A DNA stretch of 64,000 nucleotides from Peromyscus leucopus (Eukaryota > Chordata > Mammalia > Rodentia > Cricetidae). Where the stretch lies: assembly GCF_004664715.2 (NCBI RefSeq), contig NC_051071.1, forward strand, positions 36,329,530 through 36,393,529, written 5' to 3'. The translations under genes and the position numbers were made by a program. Within the stretch, counting starts at the first letter, position 1. Every line of letters begins with the position of its first letter. This document shows positions 1 to 12,580 of the stretch, piece by piece. Below the pieces are notes generated by a model, which was not told the origin of the DNA, ran no database searches, and saw only the letters and a program-made list of their open reading frames with translations.

Positions 1-116
1 GTTCTAGGAACTTGAAGGTCTGTTGTAATTCAGAAGTGTAGTTCCTGAGAGCTGGTTCGTGGACAAGAAGGAGACATTTCATAATGTTATCACAACTTCA
101 CATAGGTGTATGCATG

Positions 117-266
117 TAAACACACACATACACACATAGAGACAGGCACACACAGAGACAGACAGACAGACACACACACACAAACACAGACAGACAGACA
201 GACAGACACACACACACAGATAGACAGACACACAGACACACACACACACAAGCACAAACACACACC
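117..266. repeat. Complex (CA)n / (CAGA)n microsatellite
   Basis: Alternating CA and CAGA/GACA units over about 150 bp. The short open frames that span it on both strands are repeat artefacts. Confidence 0.95.
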
Positions 267-1504
267 ATTTTCTGAAAAAAAAAATTGTGAAATTGTAAAA
301 CTTTCTCCCTGTGGTTGACCACAGCTAACCATTAACATCCAGACCCTATGATTTACAATAATTTAAACATACACAAGGGGAAATGCCAGGGCTTCAAACT
401 CTGCACCAAAAAAATAAATAATTAAACAAATAAATAAATGCACATATAAAGGAAAATATCTGATTCCAAAATTTTCCAAATTATCTTACTGACCAAAGAC
501 ACAAATTCCAACTTAGTTGGCATAAAGAATGAACTGAAAGTTAAAAAGGCAGTAAGACACTTTTCTGAAAGCCTGTTTCCTTTACAAGTTAAGACATTAT
601 TCCCCTTTCTGAATGTTTGATTCTATTCTTTGAAAACCAAGGGATTGGTAGTCCATCTTAGATACTATAATAGTTTACACCATTGCTTACATCCAGCCAA
701 ACTGGCTAGAGAGTGGAGTCTAAAACAAGAAACAAACAAAAGGTATATGGTTGTAATTCAGTTTTCAATGTCTGCCAAATAATCTTTTCTGACTGTTTCT
801 CAAGTATAGGATGTTTCTAAAAACTTTGAAAAAAGTTAAATCCTTTGTAAAATAATGTACAGATTTAGTAAGTTGAAAGATGATTATTGCCCTCTCAGAA
901 AGACTCAGTTGTTCGTTTCTTTGGTCACTGTTCTATGAATAGTTACTTTTTTAAAAAATCAGTACTACCTTGTGATTTTAGTGTTCATCTCTTTCTAAGC
1001 TGTTGTATACAAGCTTGCCCTCCATGCTTGCTTCTTCCATTTATCTCTTTTTTATTTTCTCTTATCTCTTCCCCCTCCCCTTCTCCTTCTCCTCCTTCTC
1101 TGTCATCATCTCCCTTCCCCTCCTCCTTTCCCTTTCCCATTTTATACACCCCAAGCTGGAGTAGAATTCACTACGTGACTTACAATAACCTTGAATGTAT
1201 GTTTCTCCCTCCTCCACTTCCTGAGTTCTGATTTTGAAAGAATGCTTTTCCATGAAATCCTGGGAATCTAACCCAGGATACCCCAGCATATTGCAAACCA
1301 TGTAATCCACATAAGTTGCTTCATCTTTTGCCTAAGCTTGAATGGTGATGGATAGCTCCTGTAAAAGGGTTCCTCTCCAGATTTGCTACTCATTATTTCC
1401 TTTGCATCATCAGCTTGCTAGGTTTGACCTTCAAGCTATCCCAAGAGAGTGCTACAGAGAGCTTGAATCATTTTGTGAATTCTGCTCCATGACTCATTGA
1501 CTTA

Positions 1505-1560
1505 TTCTTCAATTTATTATTTCCTGAGCATCTACAAGGTGCCAGGTACTCTTGTGGACT
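1505..1560 (-). repeat. MIR-like ancient SINE fragment
   Basis: The stretch around tgagcatctacaaggtgcca resembles the MIR 3' end (tgagcacctactatgtgcca). Short and diverged, so the call is tentative. Confidence 0.35.
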
Positions 1561-1984
1561 TTGAAATATATTTATATATATTTATAAACTGAGCATACCA
1601 CAAATCCTTCTTTTATTCTCTTGGGAAGAAATATACATAAACCAAATGAGCAAAACTGAAGACGTTCCACATGATAAGTACTATAGAACAAAACAAGGTT
1701 GGTAAAAGCAAGTGCACAGATGTGTGTACCAATGCACTTGTGCATATTAAGCATTCATACATACATAGAGGAAAGGAAAGGAGACGTGGCTAACTGCATT
1801 TAATATGGTTAGAAAAAGCATCAAAAGTAGAATAGACTAGAAAAAAAAAATGGAGAAACAGGTTATACAGCTCCTTTGGAGAAAGAAGGCTCTTACTAAG
1901 AGAACAAGCTTAAGAGCCAGAGGCACAAATGTGCTTGGTGTGCTCAGTGGTCAGCCAGAAATATTAAGCACGGGTAAATTGAGT

Positions 1985-2092
1985 GATTTGTGCTATCCTT
2001 ACTGGGAGAAAGGAGACTAAACACATCTTTCTATGAGTTGCCTTGGACATGATGTCTTACAGCAGCAATAGAAAAGTAACTAAGACAGTGAC
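1985..2092 (-). repeat. Fragment of a muroid interspersed repeat (family not named)
   Basis: Ends in agaaaagtaactaagacag, a terminus I recognise from abundant mouse and rat repeats. It appears to be the opposite strand of the same family seen at 4485-4820. Confidence 0.35.
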
Positions 2093-2856
2093 TTTGAGGT
2101 CACACTGAAAGGGATGCTAGCAGTGTAATACTAGAACTCACCAGTGTATGTTGATAAGATGATAATAACACATGGGACATCTGCAGTTGTATGTCCAGGT
2201 TCTAGATAGAAAAAGCACAATAAAACCCATGGTGTGATACAAAATTGTTGTATTGTGTTGCCTAAAAGTCTCTATTAGCTCTGTGAGTTGCCAAACTTTT
2301 TCTTGCCTCTGGTCTGCTTCCTCCTTTTGGGAGTTTACCTTTACTTAAATGATGACAGTGTGTGTCTGCTCAGTTCCTTGTTTCAGGAACATAGAACCAG
2401 AATTGCCTATGGAAGTACCCCCAAACCTATTATCGCTAATATCAGTGATATTCTACCTCTCAATAAATACCAGTCAAGAAATTGTAATATGTTATGAAGA
2501 CACGTGACATACAAAACATAACTATTTTCTTATTTAGAAATAAGTTATTTATGAATATTTCTGGCAACAAAATTCCTGAAAACATGACTGATATATCCTT
2601 TCTAAATCTTCATTTTAAGTAAAAGTTGGGTGTTAGGAAGATGGCAAGTTATTAGACTGTCAGCTGCTCAAACACTGCGCCAAAGCTCTGATCACACTAT
2701 TCAAGCAAAACACCGAGCAGAGTGGCATTCACTCATAACCAAGGACTGGGAGGAGAGAGGAAGGAGACAAGAAGATCCCAGGGCCCTTGGGCCAGCCAGT
2801 CTAGCCAATCAATGAGTTCTGGCTTCAGTGGGAACTCCCATTCTAAAAAACAGATG

Positions 2857-3028
2857 GAGAGCTAGTGAGATGGCTCTGTGGGTAAAGGCCCTGGCTGACA
2901 ACCTAATTGGATTCCCGGGTCCCACATGGTAGCAGAAGGGGCTGACAACCACACATTATCCTCTGATTGCCACATGTGCTCATGGGCACACAAAAGCATA
3001 CACATGTGTACACACATGCACTCATGTG
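2857..3028 (+). repeat. tRNA-derived rodent SINE (B2/B4 type)
   Basis: Starts with agctagtgagatggct, a tRNA-like A-box region, continues with a cccacatggtagcag segment and ends in CA-rich sequence. A short GA-rich run follows to about 3080. Confidence 0.6.
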
Positions 3029-4484
3029 GGGAGGGAGAGAGGAGAAAGGGAGGAGAGGGAGAGAGTGGGGGGAGAGAGACTTTAAGATGCTACCTTGTTA
3101 TCTTGTTAAATCTAAAGATGAAGGATGGGGGCACACGTCAACAAACACAAGTGGCCAACAGAAGTGTTGCAGTCAGTGAAATGAACTCCTCTGTAGCCTC
3201 TATAGACAATGCAATTTTACCAATCGTTTGGTTTTAGTATTTCTGACCTAGAAAGCTATAAGATAATAATCTGAAATGTTTCGAACCACTGAGTTTATGA
3301 TGAAGTTTATGCAAATAAAAGGAGCATATGCAGTCATTTTTAGAGTATTGCTGTGATTGAAAGTCTGAGAGCTGCTGCTTTAGAGAACAGGCATGACAGG
3401 TCTATTTAAAAGCAGTCAGAAGTAAATATCTCTTGGGAATTTACTAAGGATGCAGAAAATTTCTAAAACACCAAAATGAACTCCCTGAGCTTAGTAGATG
3501 GTTTATCTGAAAATCTCTGAGAGAAATGTGTGGCTTAATTATATTCTATTTGTCAGACATATACATAATTGGAGAAACATAAATTTATGAATTAATAAAA
3601 ATTTACCAAATTATCTTTGGCTTCTCAGGGCCACAATAATACTCCCATAGATTTCTTTGAGGTACCTTCATGGAAACTGTAGTTTGGAAAGCCCATATTT
3701 GTGTACAGTGAATATATTGGCCAGACTTTATGAACTCTAAAGATAAACACAATAACATTATCTGTGTCCCTTCTAGAAATGAATAGCAACTGTATGAATT
3801 TCTTTTATACTTCTTAATCAGGAAATACAAGTGGAATACTACAAATAGTTTCTGATTATAGAAGACAGTGGAGTGCTACTTCCTGCAAAGAAATAAGTGA
3901 TGTACCTAGGATAAGAGAACATTGCTGGAATAACTATCATCAGGTTAGGTCTGCAATAATTATTGAAGTCTTTAGCTGTGTCTTAATCTTTGCTATATAC
4001 ATATATATGCCTTTAATAAGCTATTAACCTTCATTTTTCAGTAAGAAATATTCTTTTTTTAAAATGTTAATACTTTTGAAGTTTGAAAGTTTCTGAACAC
4101 ATTGGGCCACTAATAATGTAGCAATGGAAACAGCATGTGATTACTCTAGCTAAATGTTGCTATAAACACATTTAAAAAATAATTTAAAGACCCTACTGGC
4201 CTCTTTTTCCAAGTTACACATTTCCAAGATACACCAGAGTGTCAGGTTTTGCTCTAGAAGATGGATCTAAATGAGCTTTCTGTGTAGAACTCTTTAAGGG
4301 TGACATTGCTCTTAGACTCACGTTACTTTCTCACAGCACAGTAATGGGACTCTGTAAATGAGAGGTGGGATTGCAATCTAAAAGGAGATTTATCAATAAA
4401 ATGTTTTGTTTAATCAAATCTTTTGAGTTCAGTAGTTTTCTTGAACATGTAAGAATGATTTGAACCTGTCTTAATTACTTTTTC

Positions 4485-4820
4485 TTTGCAGTGATAAGAC
4501 AACCTGTTCATAAATGAAATCATTTAACTTGGACCCACTGCTCCAGAGGGTCTATGACTATCATGATGAGGAGCATGGCCACATGCAGGACGGTATGGAA
4601 CTGGAACAATAGCTCAGGATTTGCATCTTGATTCACAAGCAGGAACCCAAGAGACCAAGACTGGGAATGTTATGGGCTTTTGAAATATCAAAGCCTGCCC
4701 CCACTGACACAACTTTTACAAAGCCATACCACCTAATCCTTTCCAAATAGTTCCACCAACAGGAGACCAAGCATTCAGACAAGCCTATGAGAGCCATTCT
4801 TTTTCAAATCATTACAGAAC
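4485..4820 (+). repeat. Muroid interspersed repeat copy (family not named)
   Basis: Contains the phrases gcagtgataagac, ttccaaatagttccaccaac and gaccaagcattcaga in the order known from a common muroid repeat. Related antisense pieces lie near 2024-2090 and 7622-7760. Confidence 0.5.
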
Positions 4821-5434
4821 CTAAGACTGTTTCACAGTGAGGTTTAAAGCTTTGCTTCAAATGTAAAACATAGCTTCCAAGACTTAGATGGATCTGCAGT
4901 ACTAACTTTCCAGAAGAAATGGCCATAGAAGTTATTTTCAAGCAACATAGATTGTAACTGTCATGTTTTAACAAAATAATAGTTTTTATTATGCCAGCCC
5001 AGTGTTCCTTCTCAGAACATTAATCATGCATCCTGGTCAATATACTTTCAGGTCAACTGAACACTGAATTGGTCTGTGCTAGTCTTGGCTGGGTTTGGTT
5101 CAAAATCACAAATTGGGCCTTGGTTGACTTCATGCTGGAAATTTTTAAGAGCACAAGAGACAAAAAGCATTAGCATCCAAGCACATTTAAAGCAATTCTG
5201 CTTGTAACAAATCCCCTAACACGTCTGCCTTCTCATTGACCAGAATAATATCAATAGAGTATCAGTGAAATGACTGGCCATCATGGGAGGAGGGAAAGGA
5301 AAATACTGACTAAATTAGCATCACATCCGTTAAGGACCGATTAACAGAATATAGCTTAAGTGATCAAAAGAGAAAGCTCAAAAAGATATGCATATAAAGA
5401 AAACCATGTGCAACCAAAAAGTAGGAACAAGCAA

Positions 5435-5626
5435 AGCCTGACTTTCTAGACACTGCCTCTCTGTCATTGAGCACCAAATATTTTTGTCTGTGGCTTTCTG
5501 GTCAAATTTGAAGTTTGCAACTTTAGGTTGTAGCAACCAAAGACTGACTCTGTATATACTGCCTCTCTGTCATTGAGCACCAAATATTTTTGTCTTTGTG
5601 GCTTTCTGGTCAAATTTAAAGTTTCA
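5435..5626. repeat. Local tandem duplication, about 106-bp period, two copies
   Basis: Copies at about 5435-5519 and 5541-5626 share a nearly identical core including tgtcattgagcaccaaat and gctttctggtcaaattt. The second copy has a 3-bp insertion (tct/ttg). Two copies without conserved spacers do not make a CRISPR array. Confidence 0.85.
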
Positions 5627-6282
5627 TGGAAAGCAAATCTGGCTTAATTTAGGCCATGTGCTGCTCCCTAAGTTAGATGCCCGGGCATAAGCATATGACT
5701 ATCATCTTCTTCCATTTTGTCTTTCTTGTTTACAATTTAAGATGAAGTGTAAACTTCATTTTATGGAGGGTAGGACTGAATTTTGTAGAATTGGCTGTCA
5801 AGTTTGCTGTGGCTAAATGTGTAAGTACATCTAAGATGCTTGCATTTCATTCAAAGGAAATATTCTGCCACATCATTCTAAGAATGAATACTAAATAAAA
5901 TCTAGAAAATGTTAATGAATGGGGATTAATAGGTACTCTTCCTAAAGGTGGTGGTGCTAATTTTCTCACAATCCCACGTGAATGAGTATATTTTGAAATA
6001 GGATAAGGGAGAATGGAGGAAAAGAGGAAATATATTAATATCATTCTAACCTGGAAATAGATCTATCATTTTAAATTCACTGGAATCATTCTGTTATTCA
6101 GAGATCTCAACCAATCATATATGATCGCAAACCTATAAGCATGTATGAATGTGTGATGTCAGATATTGGTAGAAGAAAATAAGTAATATTGAATAAACCA
6201 AGGATAATCACACTTGACTAAAGTCCTTATATTTCAGCAATACTACACAAATAAAAATTTATATTACTTAAAATTTATCTCT

Positions 6283-6462
6283 AGAGACTGGTGAGATGTG
6301 TCAGGTGATAAATGCTAGCCATGCAATCTGATAACCTGAGCACAATCCCTAGAACCCAAATGGTGAAAGAAGGAACCTCTGCAAGCTGTTCACTGATGTC
6401 TGTATGCACACCATTAGATGTGTGCATATGCTCAATCATACAAATAAATAAATAAATGCATA
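6283..6462 (+). repeat. B4-like tRNA-derived SINE with A-rich tail
   Basis: Begins gagactggtgagatg and ends in aaataaataaataaatg. The internal part is diverged from the consensus, so the subfamily is uncertain. Confidence 0.5.
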
Positions 6463-6574
6463 CTTTAAATATACATATGGAAACATTTACACAACATATT
6501 AAATATTGTGCTTATCTTACATGTTGGCCACTGAATGAGCACTAAATAGTGCAGTTACTATTTTTCTCTTATTA

Positions 6575-6768
6575 TTACTACTATTGATTTTATTCATACA
6601 AGATAATTTGATCATTTTTTTCCACTCTACCATCCTCTGCCCCACCTCCCTACCAACTCAACTTCATGCACACTCTCTCTCTCTCACTCTCTTTTTCTCT
6701 CTCTCTCAAAAAAAGATCAAAACAAAGAAGTTAAAAAAATGACAAAAATTACAAACAAACAAACAAAG

Positions 6769-6815
<47 letters not shown>

Positions 6816-8440
6816 ATTCCATTTTGTGTTGGCCAACTATTTCTGGGCATTGGACCAGCCTTGGAGTGGGGTTAATATACCAAGTGTCACTATACTGCAT
6901 AAAACTCCTTTTCTAGCAGGTATCAACCACAAGTAGCTTTTTGAATAGGGATGGAATATTGTATTCTTCTCCATGCTAGAATATTGTCTAACTTCAGCTT
7001 GTCCAGATATTATGTATGCTGTCATAGTCTCTTTGATTTTATATATGTATCAGCCCTGTTGTGCCTGGAGGATGCTGTTTCCTTTAAGTCATCCACCACC
7101 TTCAGTTCTTGTAGTCTTTCCATCGGCTCATCCATATAGAACCTTAAGGGAAGGGTTTGATAAAGACATCCTATTTAAGGCTGTGTGCACCAAAGTCTCC
7201 TATTCTCTGCACTTTGTCTAGTTGTGAGTCTTTGTGCTAATTGGATCTACTGCAAGAAGAAGCTTCTCTGATGAGGGTTGATGGTTGTTCTTCTCTACGG
7301 GCATGTGAATATTACATATAAGAGTTATTTTATTGCTCTGCTCCTTTAGCAGAATAATAAATGTAGTGGGTTTTCCCCTAGAGTCCAGGAAATATCTAGT
7401 TTCAGTCTATTGGTCACTTTAACAGTATCAGATGTGGGGTCTATCATACAGAATTGGCCATAAAGCCAATCAAAAGGGGATCTGATGTTCGCAAAAATAT
7501 GTGTCACTATTGCACCAGTATATCTTGTGGGCAGGTAGCTATTTTGTAGGCTACATGGTTCATAGCTGGGTGATACCAAAGGTTACTTTCTCTTCTCATA
7601 GTATATATTAACTATGATGGCTTAAATAAGAATGACTCCCCATCGGTTCATATATTTGAATACTTGGTTCCCAAATAGTCAAAGTGTTTGGGAAGGGTTA
7701 GAATGTGTAACCTTGGAGGAGGTATCACTTGGAGCAGGCTTTGGAGTTTCAATGTTTGTCTTTCTGAGCCTCTGTTACTTTACTCAGGATAATCGCATCT
7801 AGCACCCATTTACATGCAAATCTGATTTTTCTTAAAAGCTGGATAATATTCCCTTGTATAAATGTATCACATGCTCATTATCCATTTGTTTCTCAGCTGA
7901 TGGACATCTAGGCTGTTTCTAATTTTTGGTTATTGTGAATAGAGCAGCAAAGAAGGGTGAGCTACCTCTCTAGTAAGATGTAGAGTCCTTTGGGTATATG
8001 ATGAAGAGTGGTATAGCCGGATTTTGTGATAGATTTATTTGCAGATTTTTGAGAAACTTCCACATTGATTTCCATAGGGACTGTGCCAATTTGCTCTCCC
8101 GTCATTGCCACGAGCAACAAACAAGTTCTCCCCTTTCCCCATTGTCCTTGCCAGCATCTGCAGCTATTATTTTATTAATCTTGGACATTCTGACTGTGTG
8201 TAACAAAATGAAATCTCACAATAGTGTTAATTTTCATAATTAAATGGTTAAGGATGTTGAACATTTTTCTAAGTGTTTCTTAACCATTTTTTAATAACTC
8301 TCTGTTTAGTTCTATACCCCATTTTTAAATTGGGTTATTTGTTTCCTTGATGTTCAGTTTTTATAGTTCTTTATCTATTCTAGATACTAACCCTCTGTCA
8401 GATCTATAGCTGGTAAATAATTTCCCCCATTCAGTAGGCA
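6575..8440 (-). mobile_element. L1 fragment, antisense: Lx-like 3'UTR and 3'-proximal region
   Basis: From 6813 on, the sequence follows the rodent Lx 3'UTR read in reverse (for example ttttgtgttggccaacta, ctattgcaccagtatatc). From 7760 on it matches the conserved L1 3'-proximal sequence in antisense (for example gatggacatctaggctgt, tgtgccaatttgctctcc). A piece of another repeat (about 7622-7760) interrupts it. A CT and (GC)(AC) microsatellite lies at 6667-6813. The element is 5' truncated and has no intact ORF. Confidence 0.7.
6768..6813. repeat. (GC)n(AC)n microsatellite
   Basis: A short alternating GC run merges directly into (CA)n. Alternating purine-pyrimidine DNA of this kind can form Z-DNA. 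Confidence 0.95.
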
Positions 8441-9019
8441 TTTAAACAGTAAGCTTAATTTTAAGCTTTCTGTTCTTTAAATACTGAAAATGCGAGTCAC
8501 AGCCAAAAACAATGAGAATGAAAAAAGAATTATTTACATCACACTCACACCCCAGGATAAAACCAATGGCTCTCTGCACTCCCCACTGAAGAGTGATGAA
8601 AATACAGCTACAAAAGGGGTGAACTGGAGACAGAAAAATGAAGTCTCTGCAGTTTGACACACTTTTACTGTATTTTACAGATTCTGGTCTTGGAAAATGG
8701 CTGTCTTATCCTCTGACAGAAGCAAGATGTTTGTAGCAAAACACAATCTGACTCAACTAAATTGACAATGCATTTTCATCAGATATACATGGTGGAAAAA
8801 TTACTATTTAATTTTAATTAAAATTATTTTAAATTTAGAAAGTTTCAGACATTGGCATTTGCATTCTCAATTGAAGGCAAAACAGGTTGTTAATATATTT
8901 GCATGCTTCCCCACTGATGTTAAAGACCAGCTTTGGCTCATGAAAGCACCAGGCCTAGAAATACCTCAAATGTTTGTTAAAAGAAACCACAGATGTTACA
9001 TTCTAATATAAAACATTAA

Positions 9020-9315
9020 CAGATGCTAGTGTTGGTTCAAATGGTAGAACTCATACAGTGTGAGCAAGGGGACCTGAGTTCAGATCCCCACTACCTATGT
9101 AAAAGCGAAGCATGGTATTATTATGCTCCTGTATTCCCAGCACTGGGAAGGAGAGGTAGGTAGACCACATAGTTCATCTCTGGACAGCCTAATCAAATCA
9201 ATAAGCTGTAGATTCAGTGAGAGACTCTGCCTCAGAAATAAAGTGAAACATGATTGTTAAAACAAGTAACATTTACTTCTGACCTCAGTATGAACATGTT
9301 CACTTGTTCATACAC

Positions 9316-9371
<56 letters not shown>
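9020..9371 (+). repeat. B4-type composite SINE ending in (AC)n
   Basis: A tRNA-like head (gacctgagttcagatcccc) is followed by a B1-like body (tgtattcccagcactggga) and a CA-rich tail that becomes a (AC)n tract at 9315-9371. This composite order is typical of rodent B4-type elements. Confidence 0.6.
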
Positions 9372-9374
<3 letters not shown>

Positions 9375-10565
9375 GCAATGAATCACAAGTAGAATTGCTA
9401 GTACTTCAAAAGTTTCTTATTTGATAAACTAAAAAGAATCAATAAAGTTAAATACCGACGACTAACAATAGCATAATGATGCTTTCATGACAGTTAAAAA
9501 ACAGTTAAAGAAAGAAAAGCCCATTGATTGATGTGGGAGGGCTGAGCCTACAGTGGGCAGTGTTACCCTTGAAAAAGTGATTCTATCTTATGTAAGAAAG
9601 CAGGGTGAGCACGTGTCAGAGGGAGCAAGCCAATAAGCAGCATTCCTCTGCAGCTTCTTCAGGAAGCCAGTTCCTGCTTCCAACTTCCAAATTCCTGCCC
9701 TGGCATCTCTCAGTAACCCACTATTGTTAACTGAAAGTGTATGCCAAATTAACCCTTTCCTCCTCCAAAAAAAGAAAAAAACAAAAAGAAAATAAAAACT
9801 CAAAGATCAGTGTATTTGAAAGTATTTAAAAATTTGTAGCAGGCATAGATGTCCATATAAAATGGACAAAAATTGACAAGTTAAATGTTTTCTCTTTGAG
9901 ATAGCAAAATAAAGATGAAGTTACTAGTTTAATGAGTAATAATATAAAATGAGAAATTATACATAAAATTGTTTTTCAATTTTATTATGACAGGTAACAA
10001 AGGCCATTTTGAGTAGGGAAATTTATTACATTTCTTATAAGCATGGCTCAACTCTTAAAAGAAATAAATAAAGTTGGTTTTATTGGTTTTGTATCTGTTA
10101 GAAAATGTGTAATTTCTGACTTAATAACAGAGACAATTTTCAGTCTTCATCCCTGGCATGAAAGATTTTCCACAACTAGGATCATACTGTTACCATGTAC
10201 AATATTTAAATGTCTACAGTCAGAACATGAAGCCTGATCAAAAGCATGGATAGAACATAATGAGATCTTGTTGCTTGAAGACATATCAACATGTTCTAAC
10301 CCAAATTAGACTGGTTAGAAAAACTGATTACATACAGGCTTTTTAGATTGGGAATTTTATTCTTTTTGTTTATTTTTGACTTTTTTCATCTGCTTAAAGA
10401 TTGGACACTTGTTAAAACAAGTTAAAATACTGATCTACAGAGCACACTTGGATATGTGATTATAAAGGTAATTTAAACACCACTAAAACAATTTAATATT
10501 AGACAGGATATGAGATATTATAAAAGAGTGAAGCAAAATTAACAATTGAAAAAGTAAATATGGAA

Positions 10566-11268
10566 GGCTTTAGAGCTGGCACAATGGTTAAGAACAATTG
10601 TTGCTCTTTTTCAGGATTCTTGATTAATTCCCAGCACCCACATGGCAATTCAGAACCACCTCTAACTGCAATCCCTGGGTATTCATCACCCTTTTTTTTT
10701 TAACCAAGATTTAATGTACATTTATTCTTAACACGTGGAACGTACAGTATAAAGATTTCATACTGAATAATGATATTAATTAAGCTAAAAAAGGGGGAAA
10801 AAGGAGGAAATTACATCAAGTTTAATGAGTTAAAAAGTTGGTGACCTGCCCAAAACGAGACACAGCTATTTAATCTCTTGCCAGACATCACCCCTCTTGG
10901 TGCGGTGCTGTACAGGTCTCTGTAAAAGTGCTTGTTGTCTAGGCAGCCAATCAACTTATAGTTTATTTTTTCAGGGTTTTTGTTTTGTTTTGTTTCCCTT
11001 CTAGTCAAGGTGTGAAAAAGTTCTAGGTTCAGTTGAAGTTCCTGATAAAGAAACACAATTGAGATTTTTTTTTCAGTGACAAAATATGCATATTTGTATT
11101 TCAACAATGTAGCTAAAAACTTGATGTAAATTCATCACCCTCTTTTTGCCTCTACAGTCACCAATTATGTACTTGGTGCACATACATATGTGCAGGCTAA
11201 ACACCCATACACACAAAAACACTAAAATAAATCTAGAAAAAGTAAATAGAAATAAAATATGCCTAATG
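10566..11268 (+). repeat. B2 SINE split by a later retroinsertion
   Basis: The 5' part (10566-10692) begins with a diverged B2 head and runs through acccacatggcaattcagaa. The 3' part (11130-11268) continues with tctacagtcaccaattatg, gcaggctaaacacccatac and an A-rich tail. The two halves join in correct B2 order once the 437-bp insert between them is removed. Confidence 0.65.
10693..11129 (-). pseudogene. Retroinserted 3' end of a polyadenylated transcript (source unknown)
   Basis: Bounded by a 12-bp direct repeat, attcatcaccct, at 10681-10692 and 11130-11141. A T run at its left end is the reverse complement of a poly(A) tail. An AATAAA signal on the minus strand (10721-10726) lies about 20 nt before that tail, with ATTAAA closer (10710-10715). 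These are the marks of L1-mediated retrotransposition of an mRNA 3' end. The body looks like 3'UTR; a 98-codon minus-strand open frame inside it matches no family I know. I do not recognise the parent gene. It inserted into a pre-existing B2. Confidence 0.75.
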
Positions 11269-11870
11269 AACAAGCACTAGTAAATGGTATGTCAGCTTTA
11301 AGAAACCAAAAACCTAACTGTGGGTCCTGAATACACTGGTGAAAAATAAAGTAAATATGATCTCAAATTAAATGTGCAGTTAATATCAGATATGTGTTTT
11401 ATGTTATTTGATGTCGATGGTTCCTTATAAGTATTAATAATTTATCAGAAAATTTGAAGAATGCCTTTGGGATTTTGATGATGAATACATTTATCACTGC
11501 TCCAGAGGTGGTAGGACCTGGGAGAAGGGAACTGATAATGAGGCAGACTAAAGTTTCATTCAATAGCCAACTTTATACAAAGCCTCAGACAATTTGTACT
11601 CTGGGGGTTAAGAAAGGTCACCTGAGTGAAATTCTCATGAGTCCAAATTGTACACAATCACAAGGACAAGCCACACATGGCAAAACATGTTTTTCCATAG
11701 ACAAATATAAAAATAGCTTAAACATTTAATTGAATAACACCAGTGAACAATAACGAATAAATAAGTAATCTGAAGAAAATTCAATCGTATCTACTGCAAC
11801 TTGGAGGACCATGAAAATATATTCCAAGAACAATTTTGTGTTTCTAAGAAACTGAGGTCACAATAATCTT

Positions 11871-12034
11871 TTTGTTTGTTTGTTTGGTTTTTCAGGACAG
11901 CGTTTCTCTGTGTAGTTTTAGTGCCTATCCTGAATCTCAGTCTGTAGACCAGGCTGGCCTCGAACTCACAGAGATCTGCCTGGCTCTGCCTCCCCAGTGC
12001 TGGGATTAAAGGTATGTGCCACCACTGCCTGGCT
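11871..12034 (-). repeat. B1 SINE, antisense
   Basis: Full-length B1 in reverse: poly(T), gacagcgtttctctgtgtag, cctcgaactcacagagatct, gtgctgggattaaagg. Flanked by an imperfect 12-bp target duplication, cacaataatctt (11859-11870) and cacaatcatctt (12035-12046). Confidence 0.9.
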
Positions 12035-12580
12035 CACAATCATCTTGTTTTGGTTTCTTGGAGTGTTCTCACAAGCCCTCATAATTCTCCTCAGAGGATT
12101 CTATTCGTGGACACTGTTCTAATATACATTGAATTTGCATATCACATTTGGTAATATTTACATTTTCACATGATTAGATCTCTGTCGATCTGTGAGCATC
12201 TTCTCTATCTTCTTCAGTTTCTTTCCTCTGTGTCCTAAAAGTTTTCACCTCAGTAGTTATTCCTTTTGTCTTTTTGTAGTTACTGTGAATGGGATCCTTT
12301 GCTAGATTTCTTTCTTGATAAATATAGAAGCTATTGACTTTTCTATGTTGGCTTTGTGTCCTGCTACATTTCTGAAAGTAATCACTAGGTATCAGAGTTT
12401 TCTGGTGGAAATTTTAGGGTCTTTGGAAGTATAGGATCATGTTGTTGCTGTTTTCCTACTTTTCTTCCTTTCTTTCTTTTATTTTTTTAAGACAGGGTTT
12501 CTCTGTATTTCTTTGTCTATTGTGTAGCTGGAGAAACTCTGGCAGTCCTGCAGCCCACTTATAAAATAAACATACAAAGT

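Noticed and set aside
5435..5626. CRISPR-like repeat pair
   Set aside because: Only two copies with long, nearly identical units in a vertebrate genome; a plain tandem duplication.
10811..11107. 98-codon minus-strand open frame inside the retroinserted transcript
   Set aside because: No family resemblance; it lies close to the poly(A) signal where 3'UTR is expected, and an open frame this long can occur by chance.
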